The position numbers and the translations under genes are program-made. Under the pieces are notes generated by a model, which worked only from the letters and a program-made list of their open reading frames with translations, made no database searches and was not told where the DNA came from. DNA of 11,841 bases from Anaerocolumna sp. (GTDB lineage Bacteria; Bacillota; Clostridia; Lachnospirales; Lachnospiraceae), in NCBI GenBank assembly GCA_029256035.1, contig JAQSYR010000037.1:1-11841 (forward strand). The letters are read 5' to 3'. Positions 1-7,125 of this stretch are shown piece after piece (positions within the stretch are counted from its first letter, which is position 1; every line of letters starts with the position of its first letter).

Positions 1-414
1 TAGGGATACCTCTTCCTTGGAATCCCATACCGGATTAAAAAGAGAAATTAATTCAGCAAGTTCATTTCTACTACCAGTATTATCAGAATAATCCAAAGAC
101 TGTACAAATGATTCATCAAATTTCTCAGCTTCTTCATCATTTAAAATTCTTGTGCCAAATTCTTTCCATAGTAATCCAAAAGCTGCATAAGGATTACCAT
201 TTTCCCTGACAGCCGCTCCCGCCTGGTGATGATCAAACTTCCCAAGGCCTATATCAAACACGATTCCATCATACTTTTCAGGAACTTCTAAACCACGTTC
301 AATTTGTATCATTGGGTTAAGATAAGTAAGTAAGGCAGCAGAGAATACATCATCTGCGTGAAACTTACCACTATGGGTAAAAGCCTTACTTAAATTATAA
401 TTTTTATCATTCAT
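1..414 (-). CDS. MYG1-family (UPF0160) metal-dependent hydrolase, N-terminal 138 residues, 3' end cut by the window
   Basis: The reading frame is open from an ATG at 414 to the window edge. A good Shine-Dalgarno (AGAGGA, about 423-428) precedes the ATG. The start of the protein carries the family hallmarks THSGKFHADDVF (residues 13-24) and FDIGLGKFDHHQ (53-64); the His/Asp residues H14, H19, D21, D22, D54, D61, H62 and H63 look like a metal site of DHH-phosphoesterase type. MYG1 proteins are usually about 290-380 residues, so roughly half is seen. The eukaryotic member is reported to be a 3'-5' exoribonuclease; bacterial roles are poorly defined, so no pathway is assigned. The gene lies 229 bp downstream of the regulator gene, has its own promoter-like sequence, and shows no functional link to the aldarate operon. 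Confidence 0.85.
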   Translation of the reverse strand, partial: MNDKNYNLSKAFTHSGKFHADDVFSAALLTYLNPMIQIERGLEVPEKYDGIVFDIGLGKFDHHQAGAAVRENGNPYAAFGLLWKEFGTRILNDEEAEKFDESFVQSLDYSDNTGSRNELAELISLFNPVWDSKEEVSL

Positions 415-453
415 TAAAATATCCTCTTTCTTTATATCTTCATTAGTAAGATT

Positions 454-495
454 GTTTACTTTCTATTAAGGCATTATACATGATAGAAAGCAAAC
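454..495 (-). promoter_or_regulatory. Promoter of the MYG1-family gene with a dyad across the -10 box
   Basis: Read on the minus strand, a perfect TATAAT occurs at 473-478, about 60 bp upstream of the ATG. No good -35 hexamer lies at 16-18 bp (the closest is TTTCAG), so the promoter may need an activator. The -10 box is flanked by an inverted repeat: GTTTaCTTTCTAT at 454-466 and ATAGAAAGcAAAC at 483-495, pairing at 12 of 13 positions with a 16-bp centre. The predicted start (about 466) falls at the edge of the left arm, so the dyad reads as a DNA operator rather than a leader hairpin. No bound protein can be named. Confidence 0.5.
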
Positions 496-576
496 CTGAA
501 AGTAAGATATTTATTTTATTACAAGTATTAAATTCCCATTCCAAGTTTCTTTGCACCATTATGAATATAAAGGGGG

Positions 577-665
577 TAATGGGAATTCGACAGTCTCCGG
601 CGGATGCGCACGAGCAAAGCTCGGCGCGTTTATATAATAAACGTCATTCTTGCGAATTACCATTA
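577..665. repeat. MITE-like 89-bp GC-rich element with 13-bp terminal inverted repeats
   Basis: The ends are TAATGGGAATTCG (577-589) and CGAATTACCATTA (653-665), complementary at 12 of 13 positions. Inside are a hairpin with a 9-bp stem, one bulged A and an AAA loop (606-627) and a second, perfect 7-bp hairpin CGTTTAT-ATA-ATAAACG (627-643). The stretch 588-628 is about 70% G+C in an AT-rich neighbourhood. No transposase is encoded. The right end lies inside the last codons of the regulator gene and supplies its stop. There is no T-run after the strong hairpin on either strand, so it is not a standard terminator. Mobility is inferred from structure only; copies elsewhere in the genome were not seen. 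Confidence 0.55.
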
Positions 666-2416
666 AAAGATTCGTATTTGTTAGCAATTCCATACTTTTT
701 CATATGTCTCCATAAAGTAGTTTTACTAATGCCTAATTCCTCTGCTGCAAGGGCTCTGTTTCCATTATGCCTTACTAAAACATACATTAACGTCTGTGCT
801 TCTGGATTCTTATAGCTTACTGGCATATTAACAATACTTTTAGTATGAATCGAAGGATACAAATCATTGATTAGGTTCGTTACATAGATTTCATCCAGTG
901 TTCTATGATTGGCAGTAAGTATCAGCCTCTCACAAAAGCTTTCCAATTGAATTATATTACCATTCCATGTATAACCAAGCAAAATTTTCTTTGCGCCGGT
1001 TGTTAATACATGGTACCTGGAATACATGTTACAATATTCTTTGATATACGAATCTAAGAAATATTCCAGATCTTCTCCACGTTTTCTCAAGGGTGGAATA
1101 TCAATAATCAAACCATGTAAAATATAATATAAGTCCTCACGGAATAAACCTTCTGATATCATGGCGCTTAAGTTTTTGGTAGTTGTTGCAATTACTCTGA
1201 CATCGAGACTCATGGTTTTTTCAACATCATTACGTATTAAAGATTTATATCGAATGGCCTTTACAAGACGGTATTGACAATTCATGCTCATTTTGTCTAT
1301 TTCATGAATCAGTATTGTTCCATGGTTTGCCATTGCTAATGCTCCCTGCTCTTTTTCAGAAGAAGAAATTGCAGAATCTCCGAAAAATAGATTTGATTGC
1401 ATTTCATCTGTTATTCCATAACAATTAACAGAAACGAATGGACCATTTTTATAAAGACTGCTATTATGAATGCTCTGCGCAAAAAGATCTTTTTCTGTAC
1501 CTATCTCTCCACATATTAAAACTGGGTTTCGAGACTGGGCATATACTCTGGCCAAGCCGATGCATTTTTGCATTTCTTTTGAGAAGTGAATAATATCTTT
1601 AAAATCACCTTGTGCAATGTATCCAGATAAATATAGTTCGCGAAAAGTTTCCGTTTCTACCTGCTTAATTTTTTTAACTCTATGACAGGATAAAATTGCG
1701 CCATCAATTTTATTTTCCACTTTGACAGCAGCAATAATTACTACCAGTGCAATATCATTAATCCTAATAAAGGTAGAATATACATTGTTTCCTTCCGTTA
1801 AAACTTCTTCGATATTATTTGGTTCAATATCCTTAATGATTTCTGTAATATGTTTACCAATTACATCATCCGCCCTTTTTTGCAGTATTTCCTGCATAAC
1901 GTGATTTACAATAAGAATGTTTCCCTCGTTGTTCATCTTAATAATTCCGCTAAATGAATAATCTAATAGAGTTTCTAATTGAGCAATATTTTTCATCTCT
2001 GTATCGCTCATATATTTCATTTTTTGTGCAACTTTAAATGCCTCCCGAATGGAATCCTCTGTGGAAGAAAGAAACAAATTAGGATCCTGGAACATATTGC
2101 GAAAACCAATAATAGCAATGACAGGGTTCTCTTTTTTTACTAACTTCTTAGCTTTTGTAATAAGAATTCCCGTCTCCTGACCGGTAAGAACAATTTCAAC
2201 TAGTGGTATTTTAGTATATTGTTTAATGAGGGAAGCCTGATAACCTCTGGCTATAATTATATTAATGCCTGATGCAAGAGCACTTCTAGCTTCACTTACA
2301 GCATCCGATGTGTTAATAAATTTAATATCATCGATAATATAATCCTCTTGTTCTAGAATATGATGTGCCTGCTGCAGCATCTCTTCTTTTGGTACAAACA
2401 GACAAATTCCTGACAT
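644..2416 (-). CDS. PrpR_N-PAS-AAA+-Fis family transcriptional regulator with degenerate sigma-54 activation motifs
   Basis: This 590-residue protein has the layout of a propionate-activator-type enhancer-binding protein: a PrpR_N-like sensor (about 1-140), a PAS domain (about 143-245), an AAA+ domain (about 277-500) and a Fis-type helix-turn-helix (about 551-577, RALAAEELGISKTTLWRHMK). The AAA+ core is altered. Walker A reads GEIGTEKD (303-310) instead of GESGTGKE, Walker B reads ILIHEID with His371 in place of Asp, the GAFTGA loop is missing (residues 347-358 read DSAISSSEKEQG), and the usual YYRL reads YYIL (430-433). DNA binding should be intact, but ATP hydrolysis and contact with sigma-54 are unlikely, so a TyrR-like mode of action is inferred. 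The ATG at 2416 has a good AAAGGAGA site. Its position after tctA suggests it senses aldarates or their products. The last six residues are encoded within the MITE-like element. Confidence 0.85.
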   Translation of the reverse strand: MSGICLFVPKEEMLQQAHHILEQEDYIIDDIKFINTSDAVSEARSALASGINIIIARGYQASLIKQYTKIPLVEIVLTGQETGILITKAKKLVKKENPVIAIIGFRNMFQDPNLFLSSTEDSIREAFKVAQKMKYMSDTEMKNIAQLETLLDYSFSGIIKMNNEGNILIVNHVMQEILQKRADDVIGKHITEIIKDIEPNNIEEVLTEGNNVYSTFIRINDIALVVIIAAVKVENKIDGAILSCHRVKKIKQVETETFRELYLSGYIAQGDFKDIIHFSKEMQKCIGLARVYAQSRNPVLICGEIGTEKDLFAQSIHNSSLYKNGPFVSVNCYGITDEMQSNLFFGDSAISSSEKEQGALAMANHGTILIHEIDKMSMNCQYRLVKAIRYKSLIRNDVEKTMSLDVRVIATTTKNLSAMISEGLFREDLYYILHGLIIDIPPLRKRGEDLEYFLDSYIKEYCNMYSRYHVLTTGAKKILLGYTWNGNIIQLESFCERLILTANHRTLDEIYVTNLINDLYPSIHTKSIVNMPVSYKNPEAQTLMYVLVRHNGNRALAAEELGISKTTLWRHMKKYGIANKYESFNGNSQE

Positions 2417-2464
2417 AATGTTCTCCTTTATATAAAAGATATAATTTTTCTAGGGTATAAAATT

Positions 2465-2493
2465 ATTATACTGACTATATTTTTCATACTCAA
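2465..2493 (-). promoter_or_regulatory. SigA-type promoter of the regulator gene
   Basis: On the minus strand the -35 box TTGAGT (2488-2493) is separated by exactly 17 bp from a perfect -10 box TATAAT (2465-2470). The ATG lies about 50 bp downstream, behind its ribosome binding site. The regulator can therefore be made independently of the aldarate operon. No clear intrinsic terminator is seen between tctA and this promoter, so read-through from the operon is also possible. Confidence 0.65.
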
Positions 2494-2510
2494 AAGACAC
2501 GGGCTTGTTA

Positions 2511-2533
2511 CAATAATCGTAAAAGAATTATTG
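2511..2533. promoter_or_regulatory. Inverted repeat upstream of the regulator promoter (possible operator)
   Basis: Perfect 7-bp arms CAATAAT (2511-2517) and ATTATTG (2527-2533) flank a 9-bp centre, 18 bp upstream of the -35 box. A related imperfect repeat, CAATAAT and ATTATTtG, occurs at 10330-10351 in the leader of the aldarate operon. The shared half-site might be the target of the Fis-type regulator, but the AT-rich background makes chance matches likely. Confidence 0.3.
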
Positions 2534-2573
2534 CTACACCCCATGCCTTTCTATATAAAAAAGGAGTAAATAT

Positions 2574-3995
2574 TTATATTAATCCCCAAATTACTAACCC
2601 AATTGGTCTTGTAAAGAAAATAGATAAGTCTCCACCGGATCCTTTTAAAGAATCGATAAAGTATTTTTCTAAATCTCTTCCTAAAATAAAACCAATCAGG
2701 AAGGTTGTAACTGGAATGCCTATCTTAGAAAATACATAACCTATGATTCCAAAAATAATTAAGGTTACAACATCAACCATGTTACCATTTCTGGTAGAGA
2801 AAGCACCTACTATACATAATAAAATAATTGCAGGATATAATCTTGCTTTTGGTATTTTAATAATATTTGCAAGATATTTTACTGGATAAAACATAATAAA
2901 AAACATGAGTAAATTACACAAAAGTAATGCAAATAGAATAGTGTTCCAGGTAACTGGATTTTGTGATATGAATAAAGGTCCAACCTGTATTCCCTGTAAA
3001 ATAAAGGCACCAATAAGTACTGCCGTTGTACTGTCACCAGGGATACCAAGAGATAGTAATGGTACTAAAGCTCCACCCGTAAGACCATTGTTTGATGATT
3101 CGCTGGCTACCAAGCCTTCTATTGCACCGGTACCTAACTTCTCGGGATGTTTTGACCAGGTCTTGCATTGGGAGTATGCCAGAAGTGAGGCTGCACTTCC
3201 ACCAACGCCAGGAAGAATTCCCATAAAAGTTCCAATGGATGATGACCGAATCATATTAATAATCTGACCTTTAAAATCCTTAAAGCTGAATTTCTTTGTT
3301 TGCTTATCTTCTAGCACATTATTATTTATGATGGTTTGCTTCATTCCAAGTTCCGATTCTTCAAGTAATTGAGAAAAAGCAAATAAACCAATTAATACAG
3401 GCAATAACTGAAAACCATCTCTTAGGTCCATACTAAATATCTCTGGAACCATTCTTAATTTCTGGTTATCATTAAACACACCAATGAGTGAAATAAAAAC
3501 ACCTAGAAACCCAGAGAATATACCCTTTGTCATATTGCCTTTTGATAATGCTGCAATTACTGTCATTGCAAAAAGTATAATTAAAAACTTTTCAACAGCT
3601 CCAAACTTAATGGCCCATCCAGCTAGTATTGGTGTAAATAGGGCTAGTACAATTAAACTAAAAATTCCTCCAAAAAGGGAAGAAGTAATTCCTATTCTTA
3701 ATGCTCGCACACCTTCTCCCCTTTTTGCCATTGGATGGCCATCAAAACCTGTTGTTACAGAAGATGGGGTGCCAGGTATATTGATTAAAATTGCAGGTAC
3801 AAGTCCACCACTGATACCGCCTACATATAAACCTAGTAACAGATATAAAGATGTTGTTAAATCATAAGCATAGGTAAGTGGTAAAAATATTGCAACTGCC
3901 ATGGTAGCTGTCATTCCTGGTAATGCTCCAAATATAATACCGATTACTACCCCAAGGGTTGCTACTGCTAAATGTATAAATCCAAAGTCAATCAT
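2574..3995 (-). CDS. tctA: Tripartite tricarboxylate transporter, large permease subunit (TctA family)
   Basis: This is the large membrane subunit of a secondary, binding-protein-dependent solute importer. It has 473 residues from the ATG at 3995, near the usual 500, and about a dozen hydrophobic segments. The family signatures appear twice, reflecting its internal duplication: GALPGMTATMAVAIFLPL (23-40) with INIPGTPSSVTTGFDGHP (71-88), then GILPGVGGSAASLLAYSQ (259-276) with SLGIPGDSTTAVLIGA (315-330). An in-frame GTG at 4004 could extend it by three residues, but AGGTGG sits 5 nt before the ATG at 3995, which I prefer. It is 20 bp downstream of tctB and is the last gene of the aldarate operon. 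The substrate is inferred from that setting to be glucarate and/or galactarate; the sequence alone does not reveal it. Confidence 0.92.
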   Translation of the reverse strand: MIDFGFIHLAVATLGVVIGIIFGALPGMTATMAVAIFLPLTYAYDLTTSLYLLLGLYVGGISGGLVPAILINIPGTPSSVTTGFDGHPMAKRGEGVRALRIGITSSLFGGIFSLIVLALFTPILAGWAIKFGAVEKFLIILFAMTVIAALSKGNMTKGIFSGFLGVFISLIGVFNDNQKLRMVPEIFSMDLRDGFQLLPVLIGLFAFSQLLEESELGMKQTIINNNVLEDKQTKKFSFKDFKGQIINMIRSSSIGTFMGILPGVGGSAASLLAYSQCKTWSKHPEKLGTGAIEGLVASESSNNGLTGGALVPLLSLGIPGDSTTAVLIGAFILQGIQVGPLFISQNPVTWNTILFALLLCNLLMFFIMFYPVKYLANIIKIPKARLYPAIILLCIVGAFSTRNGNMVDVVTLIIFGIIGYVFSKIGIPVTTFLIGFILGRDLEKYFIDSLKGSGGDLSIFFTRPIGLVIWGLI

Positions 3996-4015
3996 TATTT
4001 CCACCTGCCCTTTCT

Positions 4016-4426
4016 TTACGGTAAAGTAATTTCAAAAATATATCCAAATACAAACCAAACTACCATAGTTTCAATAATTGATATTACAATCGATTTCATG
4101 ATAGATTTTATATCTTTTTTTCCTGTGAATAAAACATTAAACAGGGAAAGAAAGATAATACTGGATAAAATAAAACCTAAGAGATTCATTGAAAAAACAT
4201 AAAGTAAGAGCAAAATAATTGTGCCATAAAATTTAACTTTATCATAATTATCTTCAAAAAACTTTTTATTTTTAAAATCCATCACTGGTCTATTTTCACG
4301 TTTAGCTTTCATTAAAGATTGGATAAATATAACAACTCCTAAAATAATTAAAATACCCAATATTATCTTAGGCATAATTAAATGTGATTGGGAAAATACA
4401 ATTTTCACTTTAAAAATATCAGACAT
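4016..4426 (-). CDS. tctB: Tripartite tricarboxylate transporter, small membrane subunit (TctB family)
   Basis: The 136-residue protein has the four hydrophobic segments typical of TctB: about 18-38, 66-83, 82-100 (closely following the previous one) and 112-131, with a charged loop of Lys, Asp and Asn at 40-65. Sequence conservation in this family is low, so the assignment rests on size, topology and its place between tctC and tctA. TctB pairs with TctA to form the membrane part of the importer. The ribosome binding site is ideal (AGGAGG, 4434-4439, 7 nt from the ATG), perhaps to offset the palindrome in the tctC-tctB gap. Confidence 0.85.
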   Translation of the reverse strand: MSDIFKVKIVFSQSHLIMPKIILGILIILGVVIFIQSLMKAKRENRPVMDFKNKKFFEDNYDKVKFYGTIILLLLYVFSMNLLGFILSSIIFLSLFNVLFTGKKDIKSIMKSIVISIIETMVVWFVFGYIFEITLP

Positions 4427-4459
4427 TATGTGTCCTCCTATGATGTACCATAATCATGC

Positions 4460-4491
4460 AAATGGTGGAAGCATTAATGTTTCCACCATTT
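4460..4491 (-). promoter_or_regulatory. Long palindrome between tctC and tctB (mRNA-stabilising or attenuating hairpin)
   Basis: AATGGTGGAA (4461-4470) and TTCCACCATT (4481-4490) form a perfect 10-bp stem, extended to 11 by A4460-T4491. The 10-nt centre contains the self-complementary CATTAATG, so the helix can run almost to its tip. On the minus strand only a short ATTT follows, so it is at most a leaky terminator. Its position just after the binding-protein gene is typical of hairpins that protect that part of a transport mRNA, giving more binding protein than permease. On the plus strand it is followed by five T residues (4489-4493), but no plus-strand gene is present. Confidence 0.65.
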
Positions 4492-4537
4492 TTGATTGTT
4501 CGTAGATTTTACTATAAGCTATGTTTCTATCCCTATA

Positions 4538-5569
4538 TTATTGTTCAGTTAATACGTCTAAAGAAGGTGCAGCTTGAATCAATTCATTTAAGGAATCTCT
4601 TTTCTCAATAAGATGAGTTTTTGTTTCAGCTGGTGATAAATAGGATGCTTTATAAGTTAAAGCCGCCATTTCATCAATGAATTTCTGATCTTCACAAATT
4701 GCTTTTGCAGCAGCATCAATTTCATCCACTAACTCCTGTGGTGTTTCTTTTGGCAAATAAACTACAAATTCTTTAGAGAAGGAGAATGGTTCCCCATTTA
4801 GGGAAATACCTTGGTCTGCATAGGTTGGAATATCAAGTCCATCAACTTCATCTAATAAAGCAATGTATTTCATTTTTAATTGAGCTTCAACACCTTCTTC
4901 TGTGTATTGTTTTAAAGAAGTATAATCTGCAAAAATTACATCTGTATTACCATCCCATAACATCTGAGATTTTTCAGCTGTGGAACCACCTACTACAACT
5001 CTGATTCTGTCAGCTACATCCTGTCCATAGGTTTCTACTACCCACTGATAATAAGCAATAAAAGCAATATGGGAAACACCACCAGCTTCTACAGCAAGAC
5101 GAACTTTTTGATCTGGATTTGCTTTTAAGTAGTCTGTCATTTCAACCATTGTATTATAAGGTGCATCTGCAGTTGCAGCAAAGCAAGCTCCAGGATTTAA
5201 ACCGATACGAGGTCCAACCACCATATTCTCTAACGCATATTTTGCATCAAAAGCACCAAAGGAAATTCCCAAATAAGTCATATCATGAAAGATCATTAAG
5301 GTTGATCCATCTGCTTTTGCAGTTGCAATGGCATCAAGTGCTGGACCAGCTCCAACTGCATCTACCTTAAAATTAGAACTTAATTCCTCCTGTAAATACC
5401 GGGATGCTAAATCTGCAATTAAATAAGAATCCCCTGTTGTTGATGTAGAACCAATAACTACTCTTACTCTTTGCCCATCAAAGGTTGGTTTCTCATCTTT
5501 CTTACTGCATCCAAATAACCCCGTTAATGCTAATACCATAATTAAACTTAATGCAACAATTTTTTTCAT
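4538..5569 (-). CDS. tctC: Tripartite tricarboxylate transporter, solute-binding lipoprotein (TctC/Bug family)
   Basis: The 343-residue protein starts with a lipoprotein signal peptide: MKKIVALSLIMVLALTGLFG followed by Cys21 (lipobox LFGC). It should be anchored outside the membrane by lipid at Cys21. The mature part has the TctC/Bug pattern: an RVRVVIGSTSTTGDSYLIA strand-loop near the start (residues 34-52), where carboxylate binding is expected, a VEAGGVSHIAF segment in the second lobe, and a C-terminal helix ending after SPAETKTHLIEKRDSLNEL. Length is slightly above the usual 300-330. The ribosome binding site AAAGGAG lies 6 nt or so before the ATG. It follows garD by 38 bp and is the first transporter gene. 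The ligand is inferred to be glucarate and/or galactarate from the operon. Confidence 0.88.
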   Translation of the reverse strand: MKKIVALSLIMVLALTGLFGCSKKDEKPTFDGQRVRVVIGSTSTTGDSYLIADLASRYLQEELSSNFKVDAVGAGPALDAIATAKADGSTLMIFHDMTYLGISFGAFDAKYALENMVVGPRIGLNPGACFAATADAPYNTMVEMTDYLKANPDQKVRLAVEAGGVSHIAFIAYYQWVVETYGQDVADRIRVVVGGSTAEKSQMLWDGNTDVIFADYTSLKQYTEEGVEAQLKMKYIALLDEVDGLDIPTYADQGISLNGEPFSFSKEFVVYLPKETPQELVDEIDAAAKAICEDQKFIDEMAALTYKASYLSPAETKTHLIEKRDSLNELIQAAPSLDVLTEQ

Positions 5570-5607
5570 ACCTTGCTCTCCTTTTTTTATATAATTATTA
5601 CCTATAG

Positions 5608-7125
5608 TTAGGTAATTGGTGCTGGATTAAAAATACATAAATCATTATATAATTTATATCGTTCTGCCCATGTTTGCTTTCTTCCGCTTGCTACATCAAC
5701 AATAAAGTGAAATAGTTCCGTACCAACTTCTTCTATACTAGACTCTCCCGTAGCTATTACTCCTGCATTCACATCAATTAAGTCCTTCCACATATCTTTT
5801 AAATCTGTTCTAGAGGAAACTTTAACCACTGGTGCAGCAGCCAAGCCATAAGGAGTACCCCTTCCTGTCATAAAGACTTGTAATGTGATTCCAGAAGCCA
5901 ACTGCATAGGACCACATACAATATCACTGGCAGGTGTTGCTGCATAGATTAGTCCTTTTTTTGAAGGTTTCTCCCCTGGTGATAGTACCTCAACAATGGG
6001 GCTGGTTCCAGATTTTGCAATTGAGCCCATGGCCTTTTCTACTATGTTTGAGAGTCCACCTTTTTTATTACCAGGTGTTGGATTTGCGCTACGGTCAACA
6101 TTGCCCATTTCCAAATAATTATCATACCATTTCATTTCATTTTCCAGTTTCTTCATTGTTTTTTCATCAAGGCAACGTTCCGCAAGTATATGCACCCCAT
6201 CTCTTACTTCCGTAACTTCCGAAAACATAACTGTGGCTCCCGCCTGCACTAACATATCAGAAGCATATCCTGCTGATGGATTGGATGTAACTCCAGAAAA
6301 GGAATCGCTTCCTCCACACTGCATTCCAATACAAAGTTCTGATAAAGGCAATGTTTCTCTTCTTCGGTCATTTAGCCGTCTTAACTTATGATCAGCCATA
6401 GAAACAATAGCGGCTATCATTGCTTCAAATCCCTCTTGTTCCTGAAGAACTATAATATTTTCTGGGGTGATATCTACTTCATTCAGTAGCTTATCTACCG
6501 TAAGTTTTTCACAGCCTAAAGCAATTACCATTACCTCTCCACCAAAGTTTGGATTATCAATTAAGTTTTTTAATGCGCGGATAGGTATTACTGCATCTGG
6601 TGCGTTAATTGCCACTCCGCAGCCATATGCATGATTGATTGCTACAACATCATCCACATTTTTATAATGTGGCAATAATTCTCTCTTGATTTTTTCCACT
6701 GCAACATTTAATACTCCTGTTACACACTGAACTGTAGTACTAATGGCAAGAATATTTCTAGTTCCTCCATAGCCACCCTTTGGGTTGCGATAGCCTTCAA
6801 ATGTAGTAACTGGTGAGATTGGTAACTTATGCTTTACATTAACACCATACTTCATATTATGAATATCCGGAGGAGTTGGTAATACAAGCATTGTTTCATT
6901 TATCCAGTCACCCTTTGAAATATTGTTCAATGCATAGCCTAAAACAACACCATAACGAATAATTTCACCATCTTTTGGTATATCAGTCAGGGCAATCTTA
7001 TGTCCCTGTGGGATAGGAGAGTTGGCTAAAATTCCATCCACTATTTCTGTACCCTTATCAATGCTAATTACAGTTGTAGCTACATTATCCACTTCTTTGA
7101 TTTTTATATACTTCGGCGTATTCAT
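5608..7125 (-). CDS. garD: Galactarate dehydratase (UxaA/GarD family)
   Basis: GarD converts galactarate to 5-dehydro-4-deoxy-D-glucarate in the cytoplasm. The 505-residue protein is close to the E. coli GarD length (523) and, as I recall that protein, follows it along its whole length. The N-terminal SAF-like domain (about 10-85) contains IPQGHKIALTDIP (38-50) and GEIIRYG (53-59). The catalytic part contains NHAYGCGVAINAPDAV (164-179), LGCEKL (203-208), MQCGGSDSFSGVTSNP (268-283), FSEVTEVRDG (301-310), DRSANPTPGNKKGG (344-357) and FNPAPIT at the C-terminus. Cys169, Cys205 and Cys270 lie in highly conserved positions. Its ATG overlaps the stop of the upstream lyase gene as ATGA (7122-7125), with only a weak ribosome binding site, so translation is probably coupled. 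The sister enzyme altronate dehydratase (UxaA) is the main alternative, but these motifs and the gudD-garR setting favour galactarate. Confidence 0.92.
   Translation of the reverse strand: MNTPKYIKIKEVDNVATTVISIDKGTEIVDGILANSPIPQGHKIALTDIPKDGEIIRYGVVLGYALNNISKGDWINETMLVLPTPPDIHNMKYGVNVKHKLPISPVTTFEGYRNPKGGYGGTRNILAISTTVQCVTGVLNVAVEKIKRELLPHYKNVDDVVAINHAYGCGVAINAPDAVIPIRALKNLIDNPNFGGEVMVIALGCEKLTVDKLLNEVDITPENIIVLQEQEGFEAMIAAIVSMADHKLRRLNDRRRETLPLSELCIGMQCGGSDSFSGVTSNPSAGYASDMLVQAGATVMFSEVTEVRDGVHILAERCLDEKTMKKLENEMKWYDNYLEMGNVDRSANPTPGNKKGGLSNIVEKAMGSIAKSGTSPIVEVLSPGEKPSKKGLIYAATPASDIVCGPMQLASGITLQVFMTGRGTPYGLAAAPVVKVSSRTDLKDMWKDLIDVNAGVIATGESSIEEVGTELFHFIVDVASGRKQTWAERYKLYNDLCIFNPAPIT

Noticed and set aside
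606..643. Intrinsic terminator for the regulator gene
   Set aside because: The hairpins are strong but no T-run follows on the minus strand, and they sit within a unit bounded by inverted repeats.
480..815. Plus-strand open frame of 111 codons
   Set aside because: It runs across the MITE-like element and the antisense of the regulator gene, has no family features and no convincing ribosome binding site.
2905..3867. Two plus-strand open frames antisense to tctA
   Set aside because: The minus strand encodes a clearly conserved transporter here; the plus frames are antisense shadows with no recognisable domains.
4786..6215. Leu- and His-rich plus-strand frames antisense to tctC and garD
   Set aside because: Their odd composition is what is expected from reading the complement of conserved genes; no start signals.
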